Origin: an uncultured Burkholderiales bacterium
GTDB lineage: Bacteria > Pseudomonadota > Gammaproteobacteria > Burkholderiales > Eutrophovitaceae
Assembly: GCA_951812315.1 (NCBI GenBank)
Contig: CATOSA010000003.1
Coordinates: 1-49,633 of the forward strand
Length of the DNA: 49,633 nucleotides
Direction of reading: 5' to 3'
Part shown: piece after piece, positions 1 to 8,839 of the stretch
Layout: each line of letters starts with the position of its first letter
Numbering within the stretch: position 1 is the first letter of the stretch
Program-made: the position numbers and the translations under genes
Notes under the pieces: model-generated
Seen by the model: the letters and a program-made list of their open reading frames with translations, nothing else
What the model was told of the DNA's origin: nothing
The model's database searches: none

Positions 1-1
1 T

Positions 2-796
2 GACTATGTTGCATATATCCAGCAATTCATCCGTGCACTTGCGCCGGACCTGAGCGTGATGTCCGTGTGCCAGCCAACCGTGCCGGTACTGGCGGCGGTG
101 TCACTTCTTTCCGAAAATAATGATCCCGCGGTTCCGACTGCGATGATCATGATGGGTGGGCCGATTGACGCAAGACGCAGCCCGACAACGGTTAACCAGT
201 TTGCAGAAAACCGTTCTCATTCCTGGTTTGCGCAGAGGTTGATCATGCGCGTGCCGTACAATCATCCGGGATTTACGCGCAAGGTCTATCCGGGCTTTTT
301 GCAGCACGCGAGTTTCATGGCGATGAATCCGGATCGCCATCTCAACGCCCACTGGCAGTTCTATAACCATCTGATAGACGGCGACGGCGACAGTGCCGAG
401 GCCCATCGCCAGTTCTACGACGAATATAATGCTGTGCTCGATATGCCTGCGGAATACTATCTGGATACCGTGCGCATCGTGTTTCAGGATTTCCTGTTGC
501 CCAAGGGCGAATGGTATGTCGGCAGCGAACGCGTTGCACCCGAGTCGATTACCAAGACGGCGTTGTTCTCGATCGAAGGTGAACTGGACGACATATCCGG
601 CAACGGCCAGACCGAAGCGGCGCATACACTGTGCACAGGTATTCCGGCAGCACGGCGCAAACACCTGCTCGCAAAGCGGGTCGGTCATTACGGAATTTTC
701 AGTGGCCGCAAATTTCGCGAGAGAATATATCCAAAAATTCGCGATTTCATCGGCAAATATTCGACGCAGAAACGCACGCCAAAAACGATCGCGTAG
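2..796 (+). CDS. phaZ: Intracellular polyhydroxybutyrate depolymerase, C-terminal part (5' end outside window)
   Basis: The gene runs in from the left edge; codons are open from base 2 and end at TAG 794-796. The product is the C-terminal ~264 residues of an intracellular PHB depolymerase, an alpha/beta hydrolase that releases 3-hydroxybutyrate units from carbon-storage granules in the cytoplasm. The nucleophile elbow reads VCQPTVPVLAAV with Cys (codon 68-70) instead of the lipase Ser, as is known for intracellular PhaZ. The Asp of the triad is probably in EGELDDISGNGQT and the His in RVGHYGIFSGRKF. The family is usually about 400-430 residues, so roughly a third is missing beyond the window. 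No operon partner is visible; the next gene starts 333 bp downstream. Confidence 0.9.
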   Translation, partial: DYVAYIQQFIRALAPDLSVMSVCQPTVPVLAAVSLLSENNDPAVPTAMIMMGGPIDARRSPTTVNQFAENRSHSWFAQRLIMRVPYNHPGFTRKVYPGFLQHASFMAMNPDRHLNAHWQFYNHLIDGDGDSAEAHRQFYDEYNAVLDMPAEYYLDTVRIVFQDFLLPKGEWYVGSERVAPESITKTALFSIEGELDDISGNGQTEAAHTLCTGIPAARRKHLLAKRVGHYGIFSGRKFRERIYPKIRDFIGKYSTQKRTPKTIA

Positions 797-1129
797 CGCC
801 AACCGCGGCGCCTTGCCGCGCTCGGCGTGCGCCGGCGCATCACTCGAATAATCATCGTCTCGCACTAGTAGAATAACGGGTCACGCAACGCGTGCCGGTG
901 TTTGGTCAGCGCTTGTGCGGTCCAGACACAATACGAACAATGTGCCTTCTAAAATCTATCCGCCATCAAACGATGGGCTGTGGTCCGATGTTGCCGTGGC
1001 GGCCGCGTGCGCAGGAAAGAGGGCGTTGAATATCAAGGCGTTGCCAGCGTACCGGTCCGGAATTAGGACCGGCTCAAACAATTCGTCACGAAAGACGAAG
1101 AATTAAAAAAGTAAAACAGGAGGAACGGC
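797..1129. other. Intergenic region with a strong hairpin before the quinone reductase gene
   Basis: No gene is recognisable in this 333-bp gap. A 7-bp perfect stem, CCGGTCC at 1052-1058 and GGACCGG at 1066-1072 with a 7-nt loop, is followed by an imperfect hairpin (AATTCGTC / GACGAAGAATT, about 1080-1104). Neither has a T tract on the plus strand, so they do not look like intrinsic terminators for phaZ. They lie just before the AGGAGG ribosome binding site at about 1119-1124 and could be an operator or 5'-UTR structure for the five-gene run that follows; that role is inference. Confidence 0.4.
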
Positions 1130-2100
1130 ATGGTTAAGGCAATTCGATTTAGCCAGACAGGTGGCCCCGAGGTACTGTCCTACGAGGATGTTGAGGTCGA
1201 GGCGCCGGGCGCTGGCGAGGCGCGCGTGCGCCACAACGTCATCGGACTGAATTTCATTGACACGTATCAACGATCAGGTCTGTATCCGTTACCGCTGCCA
1301 AGCGGGCTCGGACTTGAAGCGGCAGGCGTCGTCGAAGCGGTCGGTTCCGGGGTCACAATCGTCAAAGAGGGCGATCGCGTCGCATATGCAGGCGGACCTC
1401 CCGGTGCTTATTCTGACGTTCGACTGATCCCTGCCGATAAGCTGGTCAAGGTGCCGGCAGGTGTGAGCGACGATCAGGCTGCCGCGATGATGCTCAAAGG
1501 CCTTACCGTCCAGTACCTTATTCGCCGCGTCTATCGGGTGGAAAAGGGGAGACCGTCCTGTTTCATGCAGCGGCAGGTGGTGTTGGTTTGATTGCTTGCC
1601 AGTGGCTGAAGGCACTTGGCGCGACTGTTATCGGTACGGTCGGGTCTGATGAGAAGGCGCGCGTGGCCACGGCGCATGGTTGCGACCACACCATTGTTTA
1701 CACCCGCGAAAATTTTTCCGAACGTGTAATGGAAATAACCGACGGACGTGGCGTTCCGGTTGTTTTTGATTCGGTTGGAAAGGACACCTTCAACGGTTCG
1801 CTGGATTGCCTGCAACCGCGTGGTCTTCTGGCGGTGTTCGGAAACGGTTCGGGACCGGTGACTGGCGTTGACCTCAACATTCTGGCGAAAGGTTCGTACT
1901 ACGTGACACGCCCGACATTGATGACCTACAACGCGTTGCGTTCCGATCTGGAGGCGAACTCCAAAGAACTGTTCGGCGTCGTGAAGTCGGGCAAGGTCAA
2001 GATCGAAATCAATCAACGCTACGATCTGGCCGATGCTACCCAGGCGCATCGTGATCTGGAAGCACGCAAGACCACGGGATCGACGGTATTCATGCCCTGA
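1130..2100 (+). CDS. NADPH:quinone oxidoreductase (zinc-independent MDR family), frameshifted
   Basis: The start ATG at 1130 follows a strong AGGAGG. Residues 1-~140 carry the GroES-like domain (KAIRFSQTGGPEVL, GLNFIDTYQRSGLYPLPLPS) and the second part the NADPH-binding fold (AAGGVGLIACQWLKALGATVIGTVGS). Members reduce quinones or enals with NADPH in the cytosol. The frame is lost at the G run 1546-1549: with five G instead of four, the reading continues as VEKGETVLFHAAAGGVGLIAC and reaches the stop at 2098-2100, giving a normal ~323-residue protein. Either a base-call error or a recent null mutation fits. It is the first gene of a forward run with two SDRs, a hydroxyacid dehydrogenase and an aldolase, and may reduce an enone or quinone intermediate there. 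Confidence 0.8.
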
Positions 2101-2271
2101 TTTGCGGGGTGGCGGCCGGTTCGCCTGCTTGCGTCGTGCGCTGCGTTATGCAAACAGGCGGTATTCGCGCTATTTGGCAGTTGCTTTAGTGAAGCGCTGG
2201 ATACGTTGCGCTGTAGTTCAATCCGGTGCTTGTCGCGCGAACACAATAGGGGATTGCGACGGGGGAAGAAG

Positions 2272-3036
2272 ATGATCGAAGATCTGAAAGACAAGGTCGT
2301 CCTGGTCACAGGTTCGAGCACCGGAATCGGGGCGGCCGTGGCGAAAGCCTTCGGTGCAAATGGGGCATCGGTCACTGTGCACTTTAACAACAGTCAATCG
2401 GAGGCCGAAGAGGTTGCCGCCGAAATTCAGCGCCTTGGCGGCAAGTCGACGGTCATGCAGGGCGACGTCAGCGACAGCGCGGTGTGCGCGCGGCTTGTCG
2501 ATGACACGGTGAGCACATTTGGCCGGATAGATGTCCTGATCAACAATGCCGGAGGGTTGCTCAAGCGTATTCCGATTGACGAAATTACCGACGACATGTT
2601 CAGCAAGTTGTTGCACCTGAACGTTCGGTCGTCACTGATGTGTACCCGGGCAGCCGCGGCTCACATGAAAACGACCGGTGGCGGCGCGATTATCAACGTC
2701 ACTTCGATTGCCGCCCGGCATGGCGGTGCGGCAGGCGCTGTGCTCTATGCGGGAACCAAGGGATTCATCAGCACGGTGACGCGCGGATTTGCCAAGGAGC
2801 TGGTCAAGGACAACATTCGTGTCAATGCGGTTTCACCGGGAGTGATACTCACGCCGTTGCATGAACGGTCATCCACGCCCGAAATGCTCGAAGGCTTCAA
2901 GGCAACAATTCCGATGAACCGCCTCGGTGAGGTGGACGAATGTACCGGTGCGTTTCTGTTTCTTGCATCAGAGCAAATGTCCGGATATATCACCGGACAG
3001 ATTATTGAGGTAAACGGCGGCCAGTACATGCCATGA
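2272..3036 (+). CDS. SDR-family NAD(P)-dependent oxidoreductase (FabG-like)
   Basis: I take ATG 2272 as start because GGGGGAAGAAG lies directly upstream; an in-frame upstream extension has no ribosome binding site. The 254-residue product is a classical short-chain dehydrogenase: cofactor motif TGSSTGIG near residue 13, NNAG near 90, catalytic Ser in NVTSIAARHGG and the YAGTK pair (YxxxK) near 158-162. It oxidises or reduces a hydroxyl or keto group of a small metabolite in the cytosol; the substrate cannot be read from sequence. It sits 172 bp after the quinone reductase gene and 178 bp before a second SDR, in a run that ends with a keto-acid aldolase, which points to sugar or sugar-acid oxidation rather than fatty-acid synthesis. 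Confidence 0.82.
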   Translation: MIEDLKDKVVLVTGSSTGIGAAVAKAFGANGASVTVHFNNSQSEAEEVAAEIQRLGGKSTVMQGDVSDSAVCARLVDDTVSTFGRIDVLINNAGGLLKRIPIDEITDDMFSKLLHLNVRSSLMCTRAAAAHMKTTGGGAIINVTSIAARHGGAAGAVLYAGTKGFISTVTRGFAKELVKDNIRVNAVSPGVILTPLHERSSTPEMLEGFKATIPMNRLGEVDECTGAFLFLASEQMSGYITGQIIEVNGGQYMP

Positions 3037-3214
3037 TCGCTTGAAGTGGGAAAATGGCATTTGCCACAGAGATCCGCAGACTGGCCTGTCGCAGCGTAGG
3101 CCGACGCAAGTGCTGAGCTACATATTTTGTTCTTTGTTTTCGATCTTCTCTTTGTCACTGCGTTGAGGCCTTGGTACGTCGCTGTGGAGAAAAATTCTAT
3201 CGAGGAGGGCAACA

Positions 3215-3970
3215 ATGTTTGATCTGACAGGAAAAGTGGCGCTGGTCAGCGGCGCATCGCGCGGGCTCGGCTGGGCCATGGCGCAGTCACTTGCGCAGTG
3301 CGGCGCTCACGTTCTACTTAACGCGTGGGACAAGAATGCGTTGCAAGAACGTGCCGATGAACTCGCATCGAAAGGGTTGAGTGGTGAGGCAACACCGTTC
3401 GATGTCACCGATCATGCGGCAGGCGCGGCAGCGGTGCAGGCGGCACAAAAAAAACACGGTCGATTCGACATTCTCGTTGCCAACGCCGGCATACAGCATC
3501 GCGCGCCAATTGCGGAGTTCGAGGCGGCCGATTTCGAGCGAGTCCTCGCAACGAATCTGACTGGCGTTTGGGCGCTGGCAAAGGAAGCGTCTAAGGTGAT
3601 GATTCCTGCCAAACAGGGGCGCATCATCATGACTGGCTCAATTACCGGGATGCTCGGGTGCCCGACGATCTCGGCCTACATCGCCTCCAAGGGGGCAGTA
3701 CATTCGCTGACCCGGCAACTGGCAGTCGAGCTCGCACCGAATAACATTACGGTCAATGCGATAGCACCTGGCTATTTCGCCACTGAATTGAACACCGCGC
3801 TGATCAATGACAAGGAGTTCAACGACTGGGTGTGCGATCGTACGCCCGCGGGACGCTGGGGCCAGCTTGATGAAATCGGGCCAGCGGCAGTGTTTCTCGC
3901 ATCCGACGAGGCAGCGTTCGTCAATGGTCACGTGCTGGTTGTCGATGGCGCTTTCAGTGTGGCAATGTAG
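3215..3970 (+). CDS. SDR-family oxidoreductase resembling gluconate 5-dehydrogenase / KduD
   Basis: ATG 3215 follows GAGGAGGG at about 3202-3209. The 251-residue protein begins FDLTGKVALVSGASRGLGWAMA, the pattern of the gluconate-5-dehydrogenase / 2-deoxy-gluconate-3-dehydrogenase branch of SDRs. It has NAG near residue 89, Ser in TGSITGML, YIASK as the YxxxK pair, and ends in DGAFSVAM. Such enzymes interconvert hydroxyl and keto sugar acids with NAD(P). The next gene starts 40 bp after its stop, so the two are probably co-transcribed. The 178-bp gap upstream contains no recognisable gene. Exact substrate unknown. Confidence 0.82.
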   Translation: MFDLTGKVALVSGASRGLGWAMAQSLAQCGAHVLLNAWDKNALQERADELASKGLSGEATPFDVTDHAAGAAAVQAAQKKHGRFDILVANAGIQHRAPIAEFEAADFERVLATNLTGVWALAKEASKVMIPAKQGRIIMTGSITGMLGCPTISAYIASKGAVHSLTRQLAVELAPNNITVNAIAPGYFATELNTALINDKEFNDWVCDRTPAGRWGQLDEIGPAAVFLASDEAAFVNGHVLVVDGAFSVAM

Positions 3971-4009
3971 TACTTGGCAGCGCGCGCATGTGCGAGTGAG
4001 GAGAGTAAT

Positions 4010-5041
4010 GTGGGAAACAAATTTCGCGTAGGTATCAGTCCTGAATGCGTGACTGCTGACGGTGGCACGGTATTCGGTGAAGAGGCGATGAAAGTTCTCG
4101 AGGATCCGGCAATCGACTGGGAATTTTTTCCCAAAAGGGAATCGGAACTGACCCCCGAGCAGGCGGCGACTTACGACGCGTTTTGCCTGATGACTGCCAA
4201 GGTCACGCCCAGGACACTGTCAGGGGCCGACCGCAAGGTAAAGCTGGTCGCGCGCTTCGGCGTAGGTTATGACTCGGTTGACGTGCCCGCCTGTACCGCT
4301 AACGGCGTCATGCTGACCATCACCCCGGACGGCGTGCGCCGGCCGGTCGCCGCTTCGGTGATGGCATACGTACTGGCACTTGCCCATCGCATGTATCTCA
4401 AGGACCGGCTCGTTCGCGAAGGCCGCTGGAGTGAGAAAGGCAATTACCTCGGTATGGGGCTGATGGGACGAACACTGGGGGTCATCGGCGTCGGCAATAT
4501 CGGCGCCGAGATCTTCCGGCTGGTTCAACCGTTTGACATGCGGCTGCTGGGCTGCGATCCAAACGTTCCGCAGTCGGCGGTCGATCAGCTCGGTGTGACC
4601 ATGACCGACATGGATACCCTGTTGCGAGAATCGGATTTCGTGTCCGTCAATACGCTGCTCGACGACAACACGCGCGGGCTGATCAGCAAGCGCGAGTTCG
4701 GATTAATGAAACCGTCGGGGTATTTCATCAATACGTCGCGCGGCCCGGTTGTCGACGAAGCGGCCCTGATTGACACGATGAAGAACCAGCGCATTGCCGG
4801 TGCCGCGATCGATGTATTCGAGGAAGAGCCGATGTCAGCGGACAATCCGTTGTTGAAAATGGAAAATGTCATTCTGGCCCCGCATGCAATTTGTCACACT
4901 GACGAATGCATGCGCATGCTCGGCGAGCGCGCGTTTCAGGCGGCGGTTGACCTTGCACACGGCCGCACACCCGGGCATCTCGTCAATCCTGAAGTGCTTG
5001 AACATGAGGCGTGGGCAGGCAAGTGGAACTGGCCGTCGTGA
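4010..5041 (+). CDS. D-isomer-specific 2-hydroxyacid dehydrogenase (phosphoglycerate-dehydrogenase-like)
   Basis: I choose GTG 4010 because GAGGAGAG (3998-4005) lies 4 nt upstream; the ATG at 4008 is out of frame and stops after a few codons. The 343-residue protein has the split substrate and Rossmann arrangement of the family: GVIGVGNIGAEIF (GxGxxG) near residue 160, the Arg in NTSRGPVVDEAAL, the Glu in DVFEEEP and the His in APHAICHTDEC, together the Arg/Glu/His active site. It reduces a 2-keto acid (or oxidises a D-2-hydroxy acid) with NAD(P)H in the cytosol. It lies between an SDR and an HpcH/HpaI aldolase that would release pyruvate or a related keto acid, consistent with a catabolic role and not with serine synthesis. 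Confidence 0.82.
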   Translation: MGNKFRVGISPECVTADGGTVFGEEAMKVLEDPAIDWEFFPKRESELTPEQAATYDAFCLMTAKVTPRTLSGADRKVKLVARFGVGYDSVDVPACTANGVMLTITPDGVRRPVAASVMAYVLALAHRMYLKDRLVREGRWSEKGNYLGMGLMGRTLGVIGVGNIGAEIFRLVQPFDMRLLGCDPNVPQSAVDQLGVTMTDMDTLLRESDFVSVNTLLDDNTRGLISKREFGLMKPSGYFINTSRGPVVDEAALIDTMKNQRIAGAAIDVFEEEPMSADNPLLKMENVILAPHAICHTDECMRMLGERAFQAAVDLAHGRTPGHLVNPEVLEHEAWAGKWNWPS

Positions 5042-5106
5042 CGATCCGGCACGGCAGACGTTCCCGACACGATGACATCGACAAGTAATTGAACTGGAGT
5101 ACTGGC

Positions 5107-5895
5107 ATGAGGACAAATCCGGTAAAGGAGAAACTGCTCGCGGGAAAGCCCGTTTTCGGTGCATTTGGATGGGAGTTCCTGGTGCCCGGATTGCCGCAAA
5201 TCGTCAAGTCGGCGGGCGCGGAGTTTCTGATGATCGACATGGAGCACGCCGGAACAAGTTACGAAACGCTCAAACAGCAAGTGGCGTTGTCACGCGGTAT
5301 TGATCTGGTGCCGATGTGCCGCATACCGACAAACCAGTATCACTATGTTTCGCGTGCGCTCGATCTGGGGATCATGGGCATTATGGCGCCGATGGTTGGC
5401 AGCGCAAAAGAAGCGGAATACATCGTCTCCTGTACCCGCTACCCGCCAAACGGACGGCGCGGTGCGGCTTTTGGTTTTGCGGCCGACGACTACGAGGGCG
5501 GCGACGTCGATGAAAAAATCCGCATTGCGAACGCGCGCACCTTGGTCATGTGCCTGATCGAGACCGCAGAGGGCATTGAAAACGTCGAAGAGATTGCGGC
5601 CGTTCCCGGCGTTGACGTGTTGTGGCTTGGACATTTCGATCTGACCAACTTTCTTGGCATTCCGGCCCAGTTCGACCATCCGAAGTATGTTGAGGCGGTC
5701 GATCGTATGGTCGCTGCCGCGAATAAACACAACAAGGTACTCGGCTTCATGACCGCCAGCGACGAGTGGAGTCGTGCTTACTGGGACAAGGGTTTTCGCT
5801 TGTTTGCTGTCGGGGTCGACTCGATGTTGCTGCAAGGTGCGCTTGGCGCGGGCGTTTCAACCTTGCAAACGCTGGCAGGCGAGTCAGATAAATAA
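5107..5895 (+). CDS. HpcH/HpaI-family 2-keto-3-deoxy acid aldolase
   Basis: ATG 5107 is preceded by GGAG (5096-5099). The 262-residue protein is a class II aldolase of the HpcH/HpaI family, which splits 2-keto-3-deoxy acids into pyruvate and an aldehyde using a divalent metal. Diagnostic segments are FLMIDMEHA, PMCRIPTNQYHYVSRALDLG (binding Arg), MAPMV, the metal-binding Glu in CLIETAEGIENVEEI, and DVLWLGHFDLTNFLG near residues 175-190. The metal-ligand Asp usually follows the Glu by about 26 residues; the GHFD segment fits. It is last in the five-gene run and would complete a dehydrogenation / aldol-cleavage route; no sugar-acid dehydratase is in the window, so the complete pathway is not shown. 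Confidence 0.84.
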   Translation: MRTNPVKEKLLAGKPVFGAFGWEFLVPGLPQIVKSAGAEFLMIDMEHAGTSYETLKQQVALSRGIDLVPMCRIPTNQYHYVSRALDLGIMGIMAPMVGSAKEAEYIVSCTRYPPNGRRGAAFGFAADDYEGGDVDEKIRIANARTLVMCLIETAEGIENVEEIAAVPGVDVLWLGHFDLTNFLGIPAQFDHPKYVEAVDRMVAAANKHNKVLGFMTASDEWSRAYWDKGFRLFAVGVDSMLLQGALGAGVSTLQTLAGESDK

Positions 5896-6153
5896 CGTCC
5901 GGGACGCGAGGGCCTGACGTCACGCGTGAGACGTCGCTCACCGGCGTGCGTCACCAAGCTGTCGTTGCCGTCTAGATCCTGACTGTAGCTATGCGTGCCG
6001 CTCTTCTCGTACTCCTATCTGCCACACTTTTGCGCGGTGAGACATGCAGTCCGGATTGTATATGCGCTAATGTAATTTAGTTATATTCCTTTATTCGTTC
6101 CAGTTCGATCGACCTTTCCCTAGTATTTCCATCGTTCTTGCGAGGTAGTAACG

Positions 6154-6932
6154 ATGGAAGTTGTTTTTGTGGTCAGCGGCCTGCTTGTCGGCTTCGTCAT
6201 CGGCTTGTCGGGCGTAGGCGGGGGGTCAATCATGACCCCCTGCTTGTCATGGGCTTTGGTGTCGCGCCGGCCACGGCTGTCGGTACTGATCTTCTATACG
6301 CGGGATTTACCAAGGCCGGCGGGACGATTGCGCGCGGCAAGCTGGGGTCAGTCGACTGGCGTATCGCCGGGTTTCTTGCGCTGGGTAGCGTTCCGGCCGC
6401 ACTGCTGACCAGCATGATTCTGTCGCGGTATTCCAGTAACGGGGTGGAGGTCGACAGGGCAATCACCACGACGCTCGGAGTGATGTTACTGGTGACGTCA
6501 GTTGCACTGATATTCAGGCATCGTTTGCTGACACAGGAAACTTCGTTCGGACAGTGGCTGAAGAAGCTGCGCTCGCGCAATTCGCTGCCGCTGACATTGG
6601 GTCTCGGTGCGTTGCTTGGCGTGGTGGTCACACTGACCTCGGTTGGAGCAGGTGCGTTCGGTGTCGTCGCGTTGCTGATGCTTTACCCGCATTTGCCGAC
6701 CAATCACCTCGCCGGCACTGACATTGTTCACGCGGTGCCGCTGACTTTGGTCGCAGGAACCGGCCATGCGATTACCGGCTCGGTTGACTACGTGCTGCTT
6801 GGCAACCTGCTGATCGGATCGCTTCCGGGCATCGTCGTCGGCAGCGTACTCGCTCACCGCGTGCCGGAGAAGGTGTTGCGTTATGGAATGGGTGCAGTGT
6901 TGTTTGCAGTCGGCGTGAAACTTCTGGCGTGA
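6154..6932 (+). CDS. TSUP (TauE/SafE) family membrane transporter, frameshifted near the start
   Basis: ATG 6154 starts MEVVFVVSGLLVGFVIGLSG, the first membrane helix and glycine-rich signature of the TSUP family (GLSGVGGGSIMTP). The frame breaks in the C run 6236-6240; with six C instead of five it continues PLLVMGFGVAPATAVGTDLL and runs to the stop at 6930-6932, giving ~259 residues and about eight hydrophobic segments in two repeated halves. TSUP proteins move sulfite, thiosulfate, sulfoacetate or related anions across the inner membrane. Position just before sulfite reductase supports a sulfur anion substrate. The upstream 258-bp gap (5896-6153) presumably holds the promoter of the sulfur block; I could not define a convincing -35/-10 pair there. 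Confidence 0.8.
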
Positions 6933-6991
6933 TGCAGATCATGCCAATCAAATACGCGTCGCCGGACTGGAGATGAATAAACGGATTTGAA

Positions 6992-8839
6992 ATGTACATT
7001 TACGATTCAATTGATCAACGTCTGATAAATGAGAGAGTCGCTCAGTTCAGTGACCAGACACGCCGGTTTCTGGATGGCAAGCTCAGCGAAGACGAATTTC
7101 GCCCGTTACGCCTGCGTAATGGCTTGTACCTGCAACGCCACGCGCCGATGCTGCGCGTAGCCATTCCTTACGGATTGCTGTCTTCAAATCAACTGCGCAA
7201 GCTCGCGCATATTGCGCGTGCCTACGATCGTGGCTACGGGCACTTCAGCACGCGCCAGAACATTCAGTTCAACTGGCCGCGTCTTGAACAGGTGCCGGCC
7301 ATTCTTGGCGAACTCGCCGAAGTACAGATGCACGCCATTCAGACCAGTGGCAACGGCATACGCAACGTGACCACGGATCAGTTTGCCGGCGTGGCGCCGG
7401 ATGAAATCGTCAATCCGTTCGTATGGTGCGAGCTGGTTCGACAGTGGTCGACATTGCATCCGGAATTCGGATACTTGCCGCGCAAATTCAAGATTGCGAT
7501 CAATGGAGCGAGCGAGGACCGTGCGGCAACAAAAGTTCACGACGTCGGTCTGCATGCGCTCAGGAATGTTAACGGCGATGTCGGCTTCAGGGTACTGGTC
7601 GGTGGCGGACTCGGTCGTACGCCGATCATTGGTCATGTCATTCGCGAGTTTGTGCACTGGCGCGACCTGTTGACCTACCTGGACGCGGTGCTGCGTGTCT
7701 ATAACCGTTACGGTCGGCGTGACAACAAGTACAAGGCGCGCATCAAGATCCTCGTCAAGGAACTGACGCCGGCCCGCTTTACAGATGAGGTCGGAGCGGA
7801 ATGGGCGCACCTGAAAGGGCGCGAAGGCACGCTCGTCGACGAAGAGGTGCAACGTGTTGCCGGTCAGTTTGTAACCCCGGACTATGAATCGCTACCCGAG
7901 GACGATTCAGAATTCGAGTCTCGGCGCACTACTGACCCTGGATTTGCGCGCTGGGTCCAGCGCAACGTTTATCCGCACGCGATATCCGGGTACGCAGCGG
8001 TCACGATATCCCTGAAAAAAACCGGCGTTCCTCCCGGAGACGTGACGGACGCGCAGATGGATGCCATTGCGCAGCTTGCCGACTATTACAGCTTCGGCGA
8101 GCTGCGTGTAACACATGAGCAAAATCTGGTACTCGCGGATGTAAGAAAGTTTGATCTGTATGCACTGTGGCTGGCCTTGGGTGAACATGATCTTGCAACA
8201 CCCAATATTGGCTTGCTGACCGATGTGATCGCTTGTCCGGGCGGTGACTTTTGCTCACTTGCAAATGCTGTGTCGCTACCGGTCGCCAGGGCCATTCAGT
8301 CGCGTTTTGATGACCTCGATTATCTACACGATATCGGCGATCTTGATCTGAATATTTCCGGATGCATGAACGCCTGCGGCCATCATCACGTCGGGCACAT
8401 CGGCATCCTCGGTGTCGATAAGAATGGCAAGGAGTGGTACCAGATCAGCATCGGTGGGAGGCAAGGTGTAGACGCCGCACTGGGAAAAGTAATCGGCAAG
8501 TCGGTCGCGCCCGCCGATGATCCGTCGGAAATCGGTGACTTGCCACCATTGATCGCGGTGCAATTTCCAGCGTTTACTGATGGGCGCGGCTATTCGACAG
8601 CACGCCTGCTTCGGCAACGACACGGATTTGGTGGTGAGTTGCGCGCTTTCGGTGACATCCTGCGCGATCAGCTGTACGAGCTTGCCCGTTGCGGATTCGA
8701 CAGTTTCGCCCTGCGAGATGATCAGGATGCGGACGATGCGTTGAGTGCGTTCGATGATTTTTCCGAAACCTACCAGGCTGCGGCTGATCGTGGTCCATTG
8801 TTCGACCGCCGCTTCGGACCCGAAAGGAATGCGGCATGA
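6992..8839 (+). CDS. cysI: Siroheme-dependent sulfite reductase (CysI, ferredoxin type) fused to the C-terminal part of a DUF934 protein
   Basis: One uninterrupted 615-residue frame. Residues 1-~505 match nitrite/sulfite reductase hemoprotein. The 4Fe-4S/siroheme cysteines are C415, C421 (ACPGGDFC), C458 and C462 (SGCMNACGHHH), the standard C-x5-C ... C-x3-C spacing. It makes the six-electron reduction of sulfite to sulfide in the cytosol. Residues ~517-615 (LIAVQFPAFTDGRGYSTARL, ALRDDQDADDALSAFDDF) match the second half of DUF934, normally a separate ~165-residue protein encoded next to cysI. The usual last ~45 residues of CysI and the first ~70 of DUF934 are absent, so this is a truncating fusion around APADDPSEIGDLPP. 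The conserved SGNC is SGNG here. ATG 6992 lacks a good ribosome site; a 5-codon mini-ORF (6973) precedes it. The stop overlaps cysH. Confidence 0.86.
   Translation: MYIYDSIDQRLINERVAQFSDQTRRFLDGKLSEDEFRPLRLRNGLYLQRHAPMLRVAIPYGLLSSNQLRKLAHIARAYDRGYGHFSTRQNIQFNWPRLEQVPAILGELAEVQMHAIQTSGNGIRNVTTDQFAGVAPDEIVNPFVWCELVRQWSTLHPEFGYLPRKFKIAINGASEDRAATKVHDVGLHALRNVNGDVGFRVLVGGGLGRTPIIGHVIREFVHWRDLLTYLDAVLRVYNRYGRRDNKYKARIKILVKELTPARFTDEVGAEWAHLKGREGTLVDEEVQRVAGQFVTPDYESLPEDDSEFESRRTTDPGFARWVQRNVYPHAISGYAAVTISLKKTGVPPGDVTDAQMDAIAQLADYYSFGELRVTHEQNLVLADVRKFDLYALWLALGEHDLATPNIGLLTDVIACPGGDFCSLANAVSLPVARAIQSRFDDLDYLHDIGDLDLNISGCMNACGHHHVGHIGILGVDKNGKEWYQISIGGRQGVDAALGKVIGKSVAPADDPSEIGDLPPLIAVQFPAFTDGRGYSTARLLRQRHGFGGELRAFGDILRDQLYELARCGFDSFALRDDQDADDALSAFDDFSETYQAAADRGPLFDRRFGPERNAA

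Noticed and set aside
101..865. Long antisense frame over phaZ (254 codons), and similar antisense frames over most genes
   Set aside because: Mirror images caused by GC-rich codon use; no ribosome sites, no recognisable domains, and they lie over well-supported genes.
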